Positions 19,606-32,034 of a DNA stretch of 64,000 nucleotides are shown here, piece after piece (positions within the stretch are counted from its first letter, which is position 1; every line of letters begins with the position of its first letter). Source of the stretch: Nitrosovibrio tenuis. GTDB lineage: Bacteria; Pseudomonadota; Gammaproteobacteria; Burkholderiales; Nitrosomonadaceae. The stretch covers positions 372,001 through 436,000 of the forward strand of contig NZ_FOBH01000001.1 in assembly GCF_900109785.1 (NCBI RefSeq), written 5' to 3'. The translations under genes were made by a program, and so were the position numbers. The notes below the pieces were generated by a model. That model was given only the letters and a program-made list of their open reading frames with translations, made no database searches and was not told the origin of the DNA.

Positions 19606-19716
19606 TCTCTTATCTTGGTCAAATCGGTTAGAATGGGCTGCCCTAACGTATGTCTTTCAAGAATCGCTTTCCAGATTCTTCGGGCTGCACAATTATAGCT
19701 GGTTGCCAACGAAAAA

Positions 19717-22700
19717 TTGCGCCTCTCCCACATCAAACTCGCCGGTTTTAAATCCTTTGTCGATCCTACCGAGATACCGGTCCCCGGTGACCTGGTCGGG
19801 ATCGTCGGCCCCAATGGCTGCGGTAAATCGAATGTGATCGACGCGGTCCGTTGGGTTCTGGGCGAATCTCGGGCATCGGCATTACGCGGTGAGTCCATGC
19901 AGGACGTGATTTTTAACGGTTCCGCCAACCGAAAGCCGATTGGGCGCGCCAGCGTGGAGCTGATGTTTGACAATAGCCTCGGAAAGGCTGCCGGACAATG
20001 GTCGAGCTATGCCCAAATTTCCATCAAGCGCATATTGCGCCGGGATGGCGAATCCACATATCACATCAATAACATCCATGTCCGCCGCCGTGATGTCGCC
20101 GACATTTTTCTGGGCACGGGTATCGGAGGCCGCGGCTATGCCATCATCGAGCAGGGAATGATCTCCCGCATTATCGAGGCAAAGCCGGAAGAGCTGCGCG
20201 TATTTCTCGAAGAAGCCGCCGGCGTATCGAAATATCGCGAGCGCCGTCGAGAGACCGAATTGCGCCTGGCTGATACATCCGAAAATCTTTTGCGGGTAGG
20301 CGACATTTGCCAGGAGCTGGAAAAACAGTTATTGCGGCTGGAACAACAGGCGAAGATCGCCAGCCGGTTCAACGAGCTGAAGGCTCAATTGCTCGCGACG
20401 CAAAATCTTTTGTGGTGTGCTCGCAAACAGGAAGCCGCCGCGCAGCGTGTCCTTGCGGAACATGAACTCCAATCGATGCAAACCGCTTTCGAAGCTGAAA
20501 CTGCGCGTCTGCGGGCCGCTGAAACACGTCTGGGAGAAAAGCGTGCTCAGCACTACGCGTTAGGCGATCACATGCATCAGGCCCAGGGCGAGCTTTATGC
20601 AATCAATGCGGAAATTGCGCGTATCGAACAGCAGATCCGGCACTTGCGTGAGAACCGCCACCGCGTGGCTCAACAAATCGCAACTGTGAACAACCAGGTT
20701 GAGCATCGCGAGAAGCAGGCGGGAGAAGCCGCCCTTGTCCTGGTCCAATGGCGAAAAAAGCTCGAACAGGCCCGGCTGGCTTATGAAGCGAAGACGAAAA
20801 AGGCGGCGGCGGAGAATGAAAAATTACCGCAGGCCGATGTCGCTTTTCGCGCATGTCAGGAAAAATTAACGGAAACACAGCATAGTTTGATGCTAATAGA
20901 GCAGGCTGGGCGCCTGGAAGAGAACCATCGGGCATACGCGGAAAAAGGCATCCGGCAGCTCGAATCGCGCCGCGCGAGACTGCTGGCAGAGCGGGGCGCA
21001 CTGCCTCCAGCCAAAACCGAAGAGTTGTCGCATCTGAATCGCGAGGCTGAGGGTCGTGTGTCTGACCTGAAACAGAAACAGGAATTATTCGCACAAACTG
21101 AAAGCCTGCTTTTAGACGCGGAAGAAGTAAAGAGCGCTTGTGCAAATAAGGTACAGATGCTGCAGCAAAGGATTATTCAGGCTGAAGCCCGGCTTAATGC
21201 GCTGCGGCGCCTGCAGCAGCGCCTGGAAGGCAGTGAAGGACTGAGTGCGTGGCTGATAAAACATCGGCTGGATACGTTGCCACGTTTGTGGCAACGGATT
21301 CAAATCGAGAAGGGGTGGGAAGATGCGCTTGAAGCAGTGCTGCGTGAGCGTCTGAATAGCGCCCAGCTTGAGCAACTGGAGTCGGCGCACGATTGGGTGA
21401 ATGACCCGCCTCCTGCGAAATGGGCGCTCTATGAGCCAACCAGCCGGCCGGCAGGAAGCGAACAGGCAAGAGGGTTTTCCCACGAGCCGCTGCATGACAG
21501 GGAAGACTGGACGCCGCTGGAATCGTATCTGACTTGCGACACCCCGGAAATCAAGTCGGTCGTGGAAGAATGGTTGAGCGGGGTTTTTGTGGTTGACAGT
21601 TTACGTGAAAGCTTCTTGCACCGAGCCAGGCTTTCCGCTGGAGAAATGCTGGTCACGCGCGAGGGCCATATTGTTACCTACCACAGCCTCACCTATTATG
21701 CGCCTGATTCGCAATTACACGGAGTGTTGGGACGCCAGCGCGAAATAGCCCATATTAAAATCGAATCCGATGCGCTGAGAGAAAGTCTCTCGATTGAGAA
21801 GTCATCTCTGGAGGCAGCGGAAGAGGCATGCCGGGAACTCGGATCAACGGTATCGCGTTTACGTTTTGATATTGGGCAGCTTCAGCAACAGCATCATGAC
21901 GCACAGATGCAGGCGTTGAAGCTCACTCAACTTTTCGAGCGCACCAGCCAGAGATGCGGCCAGATTGAGGAGGAACTGACGGAGATCGAGCAGCAGGCCG
22001 GGGTGGAAGCTTCGAGAATGCGGGATGCGGAAATAAAACTGCGCGAATGCCGCGCGCAGATCGAAAACCTGCAGGAGCAGGTGCAGCAGGAAAAACTGGA
22101 GGGCCAGGCAGCGGAACGGGCGCTCGATGCACAGCGCCGATTCGCGCAGACCGCGGCACAGGAAATGCAGGAAGCATTATTCCACGAGAAAACCTGCCAC
22201 AATAAAATCGCCGAGGTGGAGAAATCAATTCGCGTTATCGATGAGAATCTCGTTGAGCTCAAAGCCCAGTTGAAAAAGATGCAGGCTGAGCAAAGCACTT
22301 TTGACGACACCGGGCTGAACCTACGCATCGAGGAACAACTGACTCTGCGCGGACAGCATGAACAGGCACTGGCCGAGGCGCGCAATGCCCTGGAAGAGGC
22401 GGGCGGCGAGCTGCGCAATGTAGAGCAGGAGCGCCTCGCTTCCGAACAAAAGTTGCACCCCTTGCGAGAATCCATCAATACCGCTCGCCTCAAGGAACAG
22501 GAAGCACGCATCATCGAGAACCAGTTTGACGAGCAACTAAAACGAGCAGGAGCACCCGAGGAAGAGTTGACACATGCTCTTGGTAAAACGCGCCCCGCTA
22601 CGTTACAGGCTGAGATCAATCGTCTCAATAATGAGATCATTGCCCTGGGAGCGGTCAACCTCGGGGCCTTGGAGGAGTTGCAATCATCTCAGGCGCGCAA

Positions 22701-23283
22701 GAGTTATCTCGATTCGCAGTTGAAGGATTTGAAAGAAGCGTCTGAAACCTTGAAAAACGCAATTCAACGGATAGATGGTGAAACACGCGAACGTCTGCTG
22801 GGCACGGTAGAAAAGGTCAACGCCAATTTAGACGAGATGTTTCCCACCATATTTGGCGGCGGGCAGGCAAAACTGTTACTTAGAGGAGATGAGATTCTCG
22901 ATTCGGGCATACAGATAATCGCTCAGCCGCCAGGCAAGAAAAACAGTTCAATTCATCTGTTATCCGGCGGTGAAAAGGCCCTGACTGCGCTCGCATTTGT
23001 GTTCTCGCTGTTCCAACTCAATCCCGCGCCATTTTGTCTGTTGGATGAGGTGGACGCTCCGCTGGACGATACCAATACCGAACGCTTCTGCAACCTGGTA
23101 AAAAAAATGTCACGCCAGACTCAGTTCGTGTTCATCAGCCACAATAAAATTACGATGGAAATGGCACAGCAATTGATTGGCATCACAATGCAGGAAAAGG
23201 GGGTCTCCCGCATGGTCGCAGTTGAAATGGAAGAAGCTGCCAGACTGAGCAATGCGTCGACGAGGACCGGACAAGCGTGGTAA
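19717..23283 (+). CDS. smc: Chromosome segregation ATPase SMC
   Basis: A 1188-residue SMC protein that forms the ring-shaped condensin dimer for chromosome compaction and segregation. The N-terminal head has Walker A GPNGCGKSN (31-39). Two long coiled-coil arms flank a hinge around residues 510-640. The C-terminal head has the signature LLSGGEKALTALAF and Walker B CLLDEVDAPLDD. The start is TTG at 19717; no ATG lies closer that preserves the conserved opening MRLSHIKLAGFKSFVDP, so TTG is accepted. It heads a run with zipA (2-base gap) and ligA. Kleisin partners ScpA and ScpB are not in the window. Confidence 0.97.
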   Translation: MRLSHIKLAGFKSFVDPTEIPVPGDLVGIVGPNGCGKSNVIDAVRWVLGESRASALRGESMQDVIFNGSANRKPIGRASVELMFDNSLGKAAGQWSSYAQISIKRILRRDGESTYHINNIHVRRRDVADIFLGTGIGGRGYAIIEQGMISRIIEAKPEELRVFLEEAAGVSKYRERRRETELRLADTSENLLRVGDICQELEKQLLRLEQQAKIASRFNELKAQLLATQNLLWCARKQEAAAQRVLAEHELQSMQTAFEAETARLRAAETRLGEKRAQHYALGDHMHQAQGELYAINAEIARIEQQIRHLRENRHRVAQQIATVNNQVEHREKQAGEAALVLVQWRKKLEQARLAYEAKTKKAAAENEKLPQADVAFRACQEKLTETQHSLMLIEQAGRLEENHRAYAEKGIRQLESRRARLLAERGALPPAKTEELSHLNREAEGRVSDLKQKQELFAQTESLLLDAEEVKSACANKVQMLQQRIIQAEARLNALRRLQQRLEGSEGLSAWLIKHRLDTLPRLWQRIQIEKGWEDALEAVLRERLNSAQLEQLESAHDWVNDPPPAKWALYEPTSRPAGSEQARGFSHEPLHDREDWTPLESYLTCDTPEIKSVVEEWLSGVFVVDSLRESFLHRARLSAGEMLVTREGHIVTYHSLTYYAPDSQLHGVLGRQREIAHIKIESDALRESLSIEKSSLEAAEEACRELGSTVSRLRFDIGQLQQQHHDAQMQALKLTQLFERTSQRCGQIEEELTEIEQQAGVEASRMRDAEIKLRECRAQIENLQEQVQQEKLEGQAAERALDAQRRFAQTAAQEMQEALFHEKTCHNKIAEVEKSIRVIDENLVELKAQLKKMQAEQSTFDDTGLNLRIEEQLTLRGQHEQALAEARNALEEAGGELRNVEQERLASEQKLHPLRESINTARLKEQEARIIENQFDEQLKRAGAPEEELTHALGKTRPATLQAEINRLNNEIIALGAVNLGALEELQSSQARKSYLDSQLKDLKEASETLKNAIQRIDGETRERLLGTVEKVNANLDEMFPTIFGGGQAKLLLRGDEILDSGIQIIAQPPGKKNSSIHLLSGGEKALTALAFVFSLFQLNPAPFCLLDEVDAPLDDTNTERFCNLVKKMSRQTQFVFISHNKITMEMAQQLIGITMQEKGVSRMVAVEMEEAARLSNASTRTGQAW

Positions 23284-23285
23284 AC

Positions 23286-26689
<3,404 letters not shown>

Positions 26690-26700
26690 ACGAGCCACCC

Positions 26701-27588
26701 ATGCCAAAAATAACGAAAGCCGTTTTTCCCGTAGCAGGCATGGGCACTCGGTTTTTGCCCGCTACCAAGGCCAGTCCCAAGGAGATGATGCCCATCGTGG
26801 ATAAGCCCTTGATCCAGTATGCCGTGGAAGAAGCTATTGCGGCAGGCATAACGGAAATGATCTTTATAACCGGACGTCATAAGCGTGCGATCGAAGATCA
26901 CTTCGATAAAGCCTACGAAATGGAAGCGGAGCTGGAAGCGCGGGGAAAGAGCGATACCCTGGCAATATTGCGGCGCATCTTGCCGAAGAACATCTCCTGT
27001 ATTTATATTCGTCAACCGGAAGCGCTGGGATTGGGTCACGCGGTACTGTGCGCGCGCCCCGCTGTAGGCAATGAACCGTTCGCGGTGCTGCTGGCAGACG
27101 ATTTACTTGTGGGAGATCCTCCGATTATGCGGCAGTTGAGCCAGATATATGAACAAAACGGCTGCTCGATACTGGCCGTGGAAAATGTCGAGCCGCAACA
27201 TACGGTGAATTACGGCATCGTGAAATGCGGACCGGGAATGAAAGGATTGCATCCCGTCACGGGTATCGTAGAAAAACCCGAGCCCGAGAACGCGCCATCC
27301 ACGCTGGGTGTGGTAGGCCGCTATATCCTGACGCCCAGAATTTTTGAACACCTGGAAAAAATTGAACCAGGCGCGGGCGGAGAAATTCAGCTCACGGATG
27401 GTATCGCCTCATTGCTACAGGAGGAGCGGGCGCTTGCTTATGAATTTTGCGGAACCCGTTACGATTGTGGAAGCAAGATCGGCTACCTCAAAGCAACCGT
27501 CGCGATGGCGCTTGAGCATCCTGAAGTCGCCCGGGAATTTTCCGAATATTTGAATGCCCTGGTGTGTTGCCGCCCTTCTGCCGAATAG
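26701..27588 (+). CDS. galU: UTP-glucose-1-phosphate uridylyltransferase GalU
   Basis: Makes UDP-glucose from UTP and glucose-1-phosphate, a precursor for polysaccharides and LPS sugars. 295 aa, the usual length. The nucleotide-binding start [23 protein letters not shown] and the substrate motifs [26 protein letters not shown] and GEIQLTDGI are present. It lies 11 bases after ligA and is probably in the same transcript. UDP-sugars would also feed exopolysaccharide synthesis such as the Pel locus at the right end, but no direct link is visible. Confidence 0.95.
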   Translation: MPKITKAVFPVAGMGTRFLPATKASPKEMMPIVDKPLIQYAVEEAIAAGITEMIFITGRHKRAIEDHFDKAYEMEAELEARGKSDTLAILRRILPKNISCIYIRQPEALGLGHAVLCARPAVGNEPFAVLLADDLLVGDPPIMRQLSQIYEQNGCSILAVENVEPQHTVNYGIVKCGPGMKGLHPVTGIVEKPEPENAPSTLGVVGRYILTPRIFEHLEKIEPGAGGEIQLTDGIASLLQEERALAYEFCGTRYDCGSKIGYLKATVAMALEHPEVAREFSEYLNALVCCRPSAE

Positions 27589-27623
27589 TGCCGTTTGAAC
27601 TTCTTTTTTACCATTTTAGCTGA

Positions 27624-27650
27624 GGCAAATTCGGCAAATTTGGCAAATTT
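27624..27650 (+). repeat. 9-bp tandem repeat x3 upstream of hpt
   Basis: GGCAAATTC, GGCAAATTT, GGCAAATTT follow one another between galU and hpt, then GGA. Possibly a slippage product or a regulator site; nothing decides between them. Confidence 0.75.
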
Positions 27651-27739
27651 GGAACAGGCTGGTGCTGAATTTCTGCAGGGATTTGAATAATTACTCCATT
27701 CGCGGGAGCCACGTTCAATGGCCCCGGTATCCTCTATTG

Positions 27740-28285
27740 ATGTTATCTTCCGAAGAAGCAAGAAAAATATTTGATACCGCGGAGCAGATATTTTCCGCGG
27801 ATTCTGTATCGCAGACTGTAAACCGCATGGCGGCGGATATTACCGCGGCGCTGTCGGACGAGTATCCGCTAGTGTTGAGCGTCATGGGGGGCGCAGTTGT
27901 ATTTACCGGACAGTTGCTGCCTTTGCTGGAGTTTCCGCTTACGTTCGATTATCTCCATGTCAGCCGCTACGACAACAGGATTCAGGGCTCGGAACTCGAT
28001 TGGAAAATGTCGCCCCACGAGGATGTGTGCAACAGAGTAGTGTTGGTGCTTGATGATATCCTTGACGAAGGGGTTACGATGGCCGCGATACGAGACTGGA
28101 TCATGAATCGCGGTGCTAAAGCTTTCTACAGTGCCGTTCTTGCCGAAAAGGAGATCGCTCGACCCAAGCCGATCCGCGCGGATTTTGTCGGCCTGGTGGT
28201 GCCGGATCGCTATGTGTTCGGGTTCGGGATGGACATTTACGGCGTGTGGCGAAATTTGCCGGCAATTTATGCCGTGAAAGCTTAG
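27740..28285 (+). CDS. hpt: Hypoxanthine-guanine phosphoribosyltransferase
   Basis: Salvages hypoxanthine or guanine to IMP or GMP with PRPP. 182 aa from ATG at 27740, the family length; the frame is open to 27662 but the extra residues are not family-like. The PRPP-binding loop VVLVLDDILDEGVTM is at 100-114. The other motifs (SVMGGAVVFTGQLL, LHVSRYD, VGLVVPDRYVFGFGMD) are present. It has the form found in many proteobacteria lacking a separate gpt. mtnP follows, which can supply hypoxanthine or adenine. Confidence 0.9.
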   Translation: MLSSEEARKIFDTAEQIFSADSVSQTVNRMAADITAALSDEYPLVLSVMGGAVVFTGQLLPLLEFPLTFDYLHVSRYDNRIQGSELDWKMSPHEDVCNRVVLVLDDILDEGVTMAAIRDWIMNRGAKAFYSAVLAEKEIARPKPIRADFVGLVVPDRYVFGFGMDIYGVWRNLPAIYAVKA

Positions 28286-28347
28286 GATCTTCTGGAAAGC
28301 CACCGATGCAAGGCTTTTTCCAATTCATTTAACTTGAAAGAACAGAT

Positions 28348-29094
28348 ATGCTCGCAATCATAGGCGGTACGGGCATGGCCCAGCTCGCCTGTCTTGAAAT
28401 ATCGCATCGGCAGATTATGAGAACGCCCTATGGCGAACCATCGGGGCCGCTGACTTTTGGGAAAATCAACGATAATAAGGTTGTATTTTTGGCTCGCCAC
28501 GGATATGGCCATACCATCCCTCCCCATGAGGTGAATTACCGGGCAAACCTGTGGGCACTGCAATCATTGGATCTTTCCCGGGTAATATCCGTGGCTTCGG
28601 TAGGCGGAATTCGCGCCGATTTAACGCCGGGCATGATCGCTATTCCTGACCAGATTATCGATTATACGCACGGCCGCAAGTATACGTATCATGAAGGCCT
28701 GGACAGGTCGGTTACTCATATTGATTTTACCGAGCCTTATTGCCACTTAACGCGGAATGGCCTTTTACGGGCGGCGAAACGCGCAAATGAACGAGTTATC
28801 GATGGCGGTGTCTATGGTGCGACACAAGGGCCGCGGCTTGAAACCGCCGCGGAGATCAGTCGGATGGAGCGGGACGGTGTCGATATGGTGGGCATGACGG
28901 GAATGCCCGAAGCCGCGCTGGCTAAAGAGCTGGGCCTGTGCTATGCGACGATTGCCGTCGTAGCCAATTATGCCGCAGGCCGTAAAACCAGTGCGCGTGC
29001 CATCCGCCTGGAGGACGCCCATGCTGTTCTGAAACAGGCGATGGTGGGCGTCAGAAATATTCTTGAACACGTGGTGGAACTCGATGGCGATTAA
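28348..29094 (+). CDS. mtnP: Methylthioinosine/methylthioadenosine phosphorylase
   Basis: A 248-residue PNP/MTAP-family enzyme that splits a methylthio-nucleoside with phosphate into 5-methylthioribose-1-phosphate and a free base. The phosphate-binding opening [11 protein letters not shown], the [18 protein letters not shown] motif and the substrate loop [16 protein letters not shown] are visible. The GMTGMPEA stretch resembles the Pseudomonas S-methyl-5'-thioinosine phosphorylase more than animal MTAP, so the released base may be hypoxanthine. Being next to hpt fits that reading. Its end overlaps def by 11 bases. Confidence 0.85.
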   Translation: MLAIIGGTGMAQLACLEISHRQIMRTPYGEPSGPLTFGKINDNKVVFLARHGYGHTIPPHEVNYRANLWALQSLDLSRVISVASVGGIRADLTPGMIAIPDQIIDYTHGRKYTYHEGLDRSVTHIDFTEPYCHLTRNGLLRAAKRANERVIDGGVYGATQGPRLETAAEISRMERDGVDMVGMTGMPEAALAKELGLCYATIAVVANYAAGRKTSARAIRLEDAHAVLKQAMVGVRNILEHVVELDGD

Positions 29095-29617
29095 ACCGGT
29101 ATTAAAAATGGGAGATCCCCGATTGCTGGAAGTGGCCGAGAAGGTCAAGAACTTTGGTACGCCCGCGCTCCACGCCCTGATCCAGGACATGCGGGAAACC
29201 ATGGATGTGCTTGATGGCGCGGGACTGGCTGCGCCACAGATTGGGGTTGGCCTGCAAGTCGTAATATTCGGCGTAAAGCATAATCCACGCTATCCCAATG
29301 CAGAGGAAGTACCGTACACAGTACTACTGAATCCGGTATTGACACCTCTTACACATGAAATGGAATCCGGCTGGGAAGGTTGCCTGAGCGTTCCCGGCAT
29401 GCGCGGCATGGTGCCGCGTTTTGCGAAACTGCGCTATCAGGGCGCAGATCAATATGGTAGATCCATAGATCGCACGGTGGACGGATTTCATGCCCGCGTT
29501 GTGCAACACGAATGCGACCATTTGCAAGGCATCCTCTATCCCATGCGTATCACCGATTTTCGCACCTTCGGTTTTACCGACGTGTTATTTCCGGATCACG
29601 CGCCGATAGACGAGTAA
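29084..29617 (+). CDS. def: Peptide deformylase
   Basis: Removes the N-formyl group from new proteins. 177 aa with all three motifs: [12 protein letters not shown] (46-56), EGCLSVPG with metal ligand Cys100, and HECDH at 142-146 (two His metal ligands and catalytic Glu). ATG at 29084 lies inside the end of mtnP, so the genes overlap by 11 bases and are probably co-translated. It is not next to fmt. A second def elsewhere in the genome would not be surprising. aroK converges from the right. Confidence 0.95.
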   Translation: MAIKPVLKMGDPRLLEVAEKVKNFGTPALHALIQDMRETMDVLDGAGLAAPQIGVGLQVVIFGVKHNPRYPNAEEVPYTVLLNPVLTPLTHEMESGWEGCLSVPGMRGMVPRFAKLRYQGADQYGRSIDRTVDGFHARVVQHECDHLQGILYPMRITDFRTFGFTDVLFPDHAPIDE

Positions 29618-29687
29618 GCTTCGAACCATTCTGTTGGGCGATCTCGCCGGCCAGGAGCGAAGATATGCCGGGCTTCTCGGATCTGCT

Positions 29688-30269
29688 TCATCCATTTTTG
29701 GATCCCAAGCCGGAGCAGGCCAACTGTTGTGCCAGCAACTGAGCCAGATTGCGTGCGCTGCGTTTTCCGCTTTCTACAACGATATGCGCTGTCTCCCGGT
29801 AAAGGGGATCGCGCTGCATATATAATTCAGTCAATTTTCTGCGTGGGTCGGGGGTCCGCAGCAACGGCCGGTTTTTATCTTGCCGGGTGCGGCGCCATAA
29901 ATCATCAACCGCCGCGCGCAGATAAATGACCGTACCCCTGTGCTTCAGCATCTTGCGATTTTCCATGCTCAGCACGGCACCGCCACCCGTAGCGAGCACA
30001 ATGTTTTCCATTTTCACCAGTTCCGACAGCATCTCTGTCTCACGCTTGCGGAAACCGGCCTCGCCCTCAATCTCGAAAATCAGAGGTATCCCGACACCTG
30101 TTCGTTTTTGAATTTCCCGATCGGAATCATAAAACGTTTTGCCGAGGAAGTGCGCAAGCAGCCGGCCTATGGTCGTTTTTCCCGCACCCATCATACCCAC
30201 CAGAAAAATATTACCGTTGGGCTCGTTTATGGCGACGTCTGACGCTATGGTTATGCTTATTGAATCCAT
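29688..30269 (-). CDS. aroK: Shikimate kinase AroK
   Basis: Phosphorylates shikimate at O-3 in the chorismate pathway. 193 aa from ATG at 30269; the frame is open to an ATG at 30311, but the extra residues are not family-like. The P-loop GMMGAGKTT lies at 25-33, followed by the shikimate-binding DSDREIQKRTG, a GGG motif (LATGGGAVL) and the lid RPLL. In many betaproteobacteria aroB follows aroK; here the next gene downstream is def on the other strand, so aroB is elsewhere. Confidence 0.93.
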   Translation of the reverse strand: MDSISITIASDVAINEPNGNIFLVGMMGAGKTTIGRLLAHFLGKTFYDSDREIQKRTGVGIPLIFEIEGEAGFRKRETEMLSELVKMENIVLATGGGAVLSMENRKMLKHRGTVIYLRAAVDDLWRRTRQDKNRPLLRTPDPRRKLTELYMQRDPLYRETAHIVVESGKRSARNLAQLLAQQLACSGLGSKNG

Positions 30270-30361
30270 CGCCCAATTGTAGCGGAAATGCCACAATTCG
30301 CGTCGAAACATCCTGCTATCTTACTTTTCCTTATCCTGCCTATTCTGCCTGACGGAGGGCG

Positions 30362-30721
30362 CTATCGGCCTCGGCGTTTGTAGGATCGCAGCAAACGTAT
30401 CGTGGGGGGCAGGACGTACCTTATCATCGATGTCTTCGTCCCGCTGCCCAGTATTCCTGCCGTGACCGTGGCACCACCTTTTACCGCCTTTTTCAGCAAT
30501 CCCCGGGGTATTATGGCGACTGCAGCAAGCGCCGAGAGGGTGGCGTAGTATGGATGCTTCGTTAAAAATCTAAACGTATGGCTGCGGGGGAAAGTATGCG
30601 CATCATATACAGGTTCATGGTCATGGTCTTCTTCATGGTCGAACATATGCCGAAAATTTCTGCGGCTGGCACTCATCCGTTCAAGAATGGCTTTTCGCTC
30701 ATCTTCGAGGGAATTGCTCAT
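30362..30721 (-). CDS. Hypothetical protein of a yqjDE-like cluster
   Basis: A 119-residue protein that I do not recognise by family. It is basic at the C-terminus (RLLRSYKRRGR). Residues ~55-95 hold a weakly hydrophobic stretch (YYATLSALAAVAIIPRGLL, then ATVTAGILGSG) that may be membrane-associated. The N-terminal third is rich in Asp, Glu and His. Its start overlaps the stop of the holin-X-like gene by four bases, so it belongs to that operon. By position it corresponds to yqjK of the E. coli yqjCDEK cluster, but no sequence match is claimed. Confidence 0.65.
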   Translation of the reverse strand: MSNSLEDERKAILERMSASRRNFRHMFDHEEDHDHEPVYDAHTFPRSHTFRFLTKHPYYATLSALAAVAIIPRGLLKKAVKGGATVTAGILGSGTKTSMIRYVLPPTIRLLRSYKRRGR

Positions 30722-31086
30722 ACAACATCCTTCATCAGCTTCACATCCTGTTGCAATTCGTTGCGCAGGGTATCAAAAGCTGAAACGGAATCTGTCCGGC
30801 CTGGGCTCGCGATATATGTCCCGAAGGCTATCAATGCATAAGTCCCCGCTACGCCCCATGCGGAAATAACGCGATAGGGCGTATCCCAACAGGTGACTAT
30901 AATGGCAATACCAAGGAAAATAAGGCTCAAGACGGCAAGGAGCGCTACCACCAAAGCACCGATTATCCGCCTCATGAAATTCTGCCCCTGAATCTCCGCT
31001 GATACTTTCAGTAACTCCAGGTAATCACTCATACGTTCCAAAGCGATCACTCCGAGCTGTCTGGCTTTTTTGATGGTCTCAAACAT
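30718..31086 (-). CDS. YqjE/holin-X-like membrane protein
   Basis: A 122-residue inner-membrane protein with two central transmembrane helices (IGALVVALLAVLSLIFLGIAI and VISAWGVAGTYALIAFGTYI) flanked by amphipathic helices. This is the layout of the 'phage holin family' (Actinobacterial Holin-X, DUF1469), which in E. coli includes YqjE. These are ordinary chromosomal proteins despite the name. It is the middle gene of a three-gene unit with a DUF883 protein upstream and a small basic protein downstream, perhaps a stress-related envelope set. Confidence 0.75.
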   Translation of the reverse strand: MFETIKKARQLGVIALERMSDYLELLKVSAEIQGQNFMRRIIGALVVALLAVLSLIFLGIAIIVTCWDTPYRVISAWGVAGTYALIAFGTYIASPGRTDSVSAFDTLRNELQQDVKLMKDVV

Positions 31087-31125
31087 GGCGGTTTTTCTCG
31101 ACGTATGCTGGGGCCGGCGGAACGG

Positions 31126-31539
31126 TTAACGGCGCCCCGAGAGCAAGCCGACCAGAAAGCCGACTGCTGCGGCGTAACCCACCGATTGCAATGGCCGCTC
31201 TTTTACATATTCTTTAGAGCATTCAACGCCATGGTCGAACTGTTCACGAGCATTATCGGCGATGCTTCTGGCCGATTCCTTGGTAGCTGCAATCTTGGCC
31301 AGCAGTTTTTCCTTCGCATCCTCCAGGTCGACATCTGATAAAGTGGGTATGCGCGCAATCAAGTCGTCCAGATCGGCCTTGAGATTGGCAAGCTCTTCAC
31401 CTGCGACAGCACCCACATGCTTGCTAGCCGACTTTGCAGCTTCCCCTACGCGTTGGGCGGCGCTCCCGGCGTGATGCGCCATATTTTCTGCGGCCGCCTG
31501 TGCATTGTCTGTTTTGTTGGTGGAAGTTTCTGTTTGCAT
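31126..31539 (-). CDS. YqjD/ElaB-type DUF883 membrane protein
   Basis: A 137-residue protein: an N-terminal polar part, a long amphipathic helix (KADLDDLIARIPTLSDVDLE) and one C-terminal transmembrane helix (VGYAAAVGFLVGLLSGRR). This is the DUF883 pattern. E. coli members YqjD and ElaB are tail-anchored in the inner membrane and bind ribosomes in stationary phase; a similar role is inferred. AAGGAGT stands close before the ATG at 31539. It is the first gene of the cluster. Confidence 0.85.
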   Translation of the reverse strand: MQTETSTNKTDNAQAAAENMAHHAGSAAQRVGEAAKSASKHVGAVAGEELANLKADLDDLIARIPTLSDVDLEDAKEKLLAKIAATKESARSIADNAREQFDHGVECSKEYVKERPLQSVGYAAAVGFLVGLLSGRR

Positions 31540-31806
31540 GATGTACTCCTTTATTTATTCATTAGAGAGAAAAAAGCCGATGCGATGTGGCATGCGGCAT
31601 ATTGATGCGGCATACTTTGTTTGTGGCGCATTCAGGCCTCAACCTCATCCCAGTTTCGCGCAAATGACCGACGCCGGTATGTACGTTGACACACATAAAA
31701 AGATATAAAGAAAATCACCTATTTAATCTGTGGCCTATTGGCCGTTACGCCTCTCCATCCCACGCGGAAGTATCCGTGTGGAGCAAAATAAATCCTCGGG
31801 TTCAAA

Positions 31807-31836
31807 TTGAGCGGGCCAAGGCAAAAATGATATAAT
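31807..31836 (+). promoter_or_regulatory. Sigma70-type promoter of rpsB
   Basis: TTGAGC at 31807-31812 and a consensus TATAAT at 31831-31836, 18 bases apart. GC-rich bases (CCCCCGC) follow the -10, as in stringently controlled ribosomal promoters. The transcript would carry a leader of about 190 bases before the rpsB ATG. Confidence 0.7.
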
Positions 31837-31910
31837 CCCCCGCTAATCTGGCCTTGCGGTCATCCTGGGGTCCTTGTTTCCCCTTGGTCTTCCACAGGAT
31901 ATTCCCGTAC

Positions 31911-31968
31911 GCCAGCTTAATTCACGGCCAGCTTAATTCACATATCCGGCTTAATTCACATATCCGCC
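31911..31968 (+). repeat. Three tandem repeats in the rpsB leader
   Basis: GCCAGCTTAATTCAC (31911-31925), GCCAGCTTAATTCACATATC (from 31927) and GCTTAATTCACATATCCG (from 31949) share the core GCTTAATTCAC, spaced 16 then ~20 bases apart. They lie in the transcribed leader, 65-120 bases before the start codon. Confidence 0.8.
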
Positions 31969-32034
31969 TGTTCCAGAAGGGTGCTCCTAAAAGAGCGATT
32001 GGCGGATAGAGGCTCAACCCTAAAGGAGAAATTC

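Larger units (their letters stand above)
31540..32034. other. Divergent leader region before rpsB
   Basis: Almost 500 bases between the DUF883 gene (minus) and rpsB (plus). It holds the rpsB promoter at 31807-31836, a ~160-200 base rpsB leader with a threefold repeat (31911-31968), and presumably the promoter of the yqjD-like operon in its left half, where nothing specific was recognised. Confidence 0.6.

Noticed and set aside
20603-22658. Long antisense frames (180 and 243 codons) opposite smc
   Set aside because: They are rich in Ser, Cys and Arg, as expected from reversed coiled-coil codons, and have no family features.
31795-31860. GGTTCAAATTGAGCGG resembling a tRNA T-arm
   Set aside because: No acceptor, D- or anticodon arm can be built around it; it overlaps the rpsB promoter.
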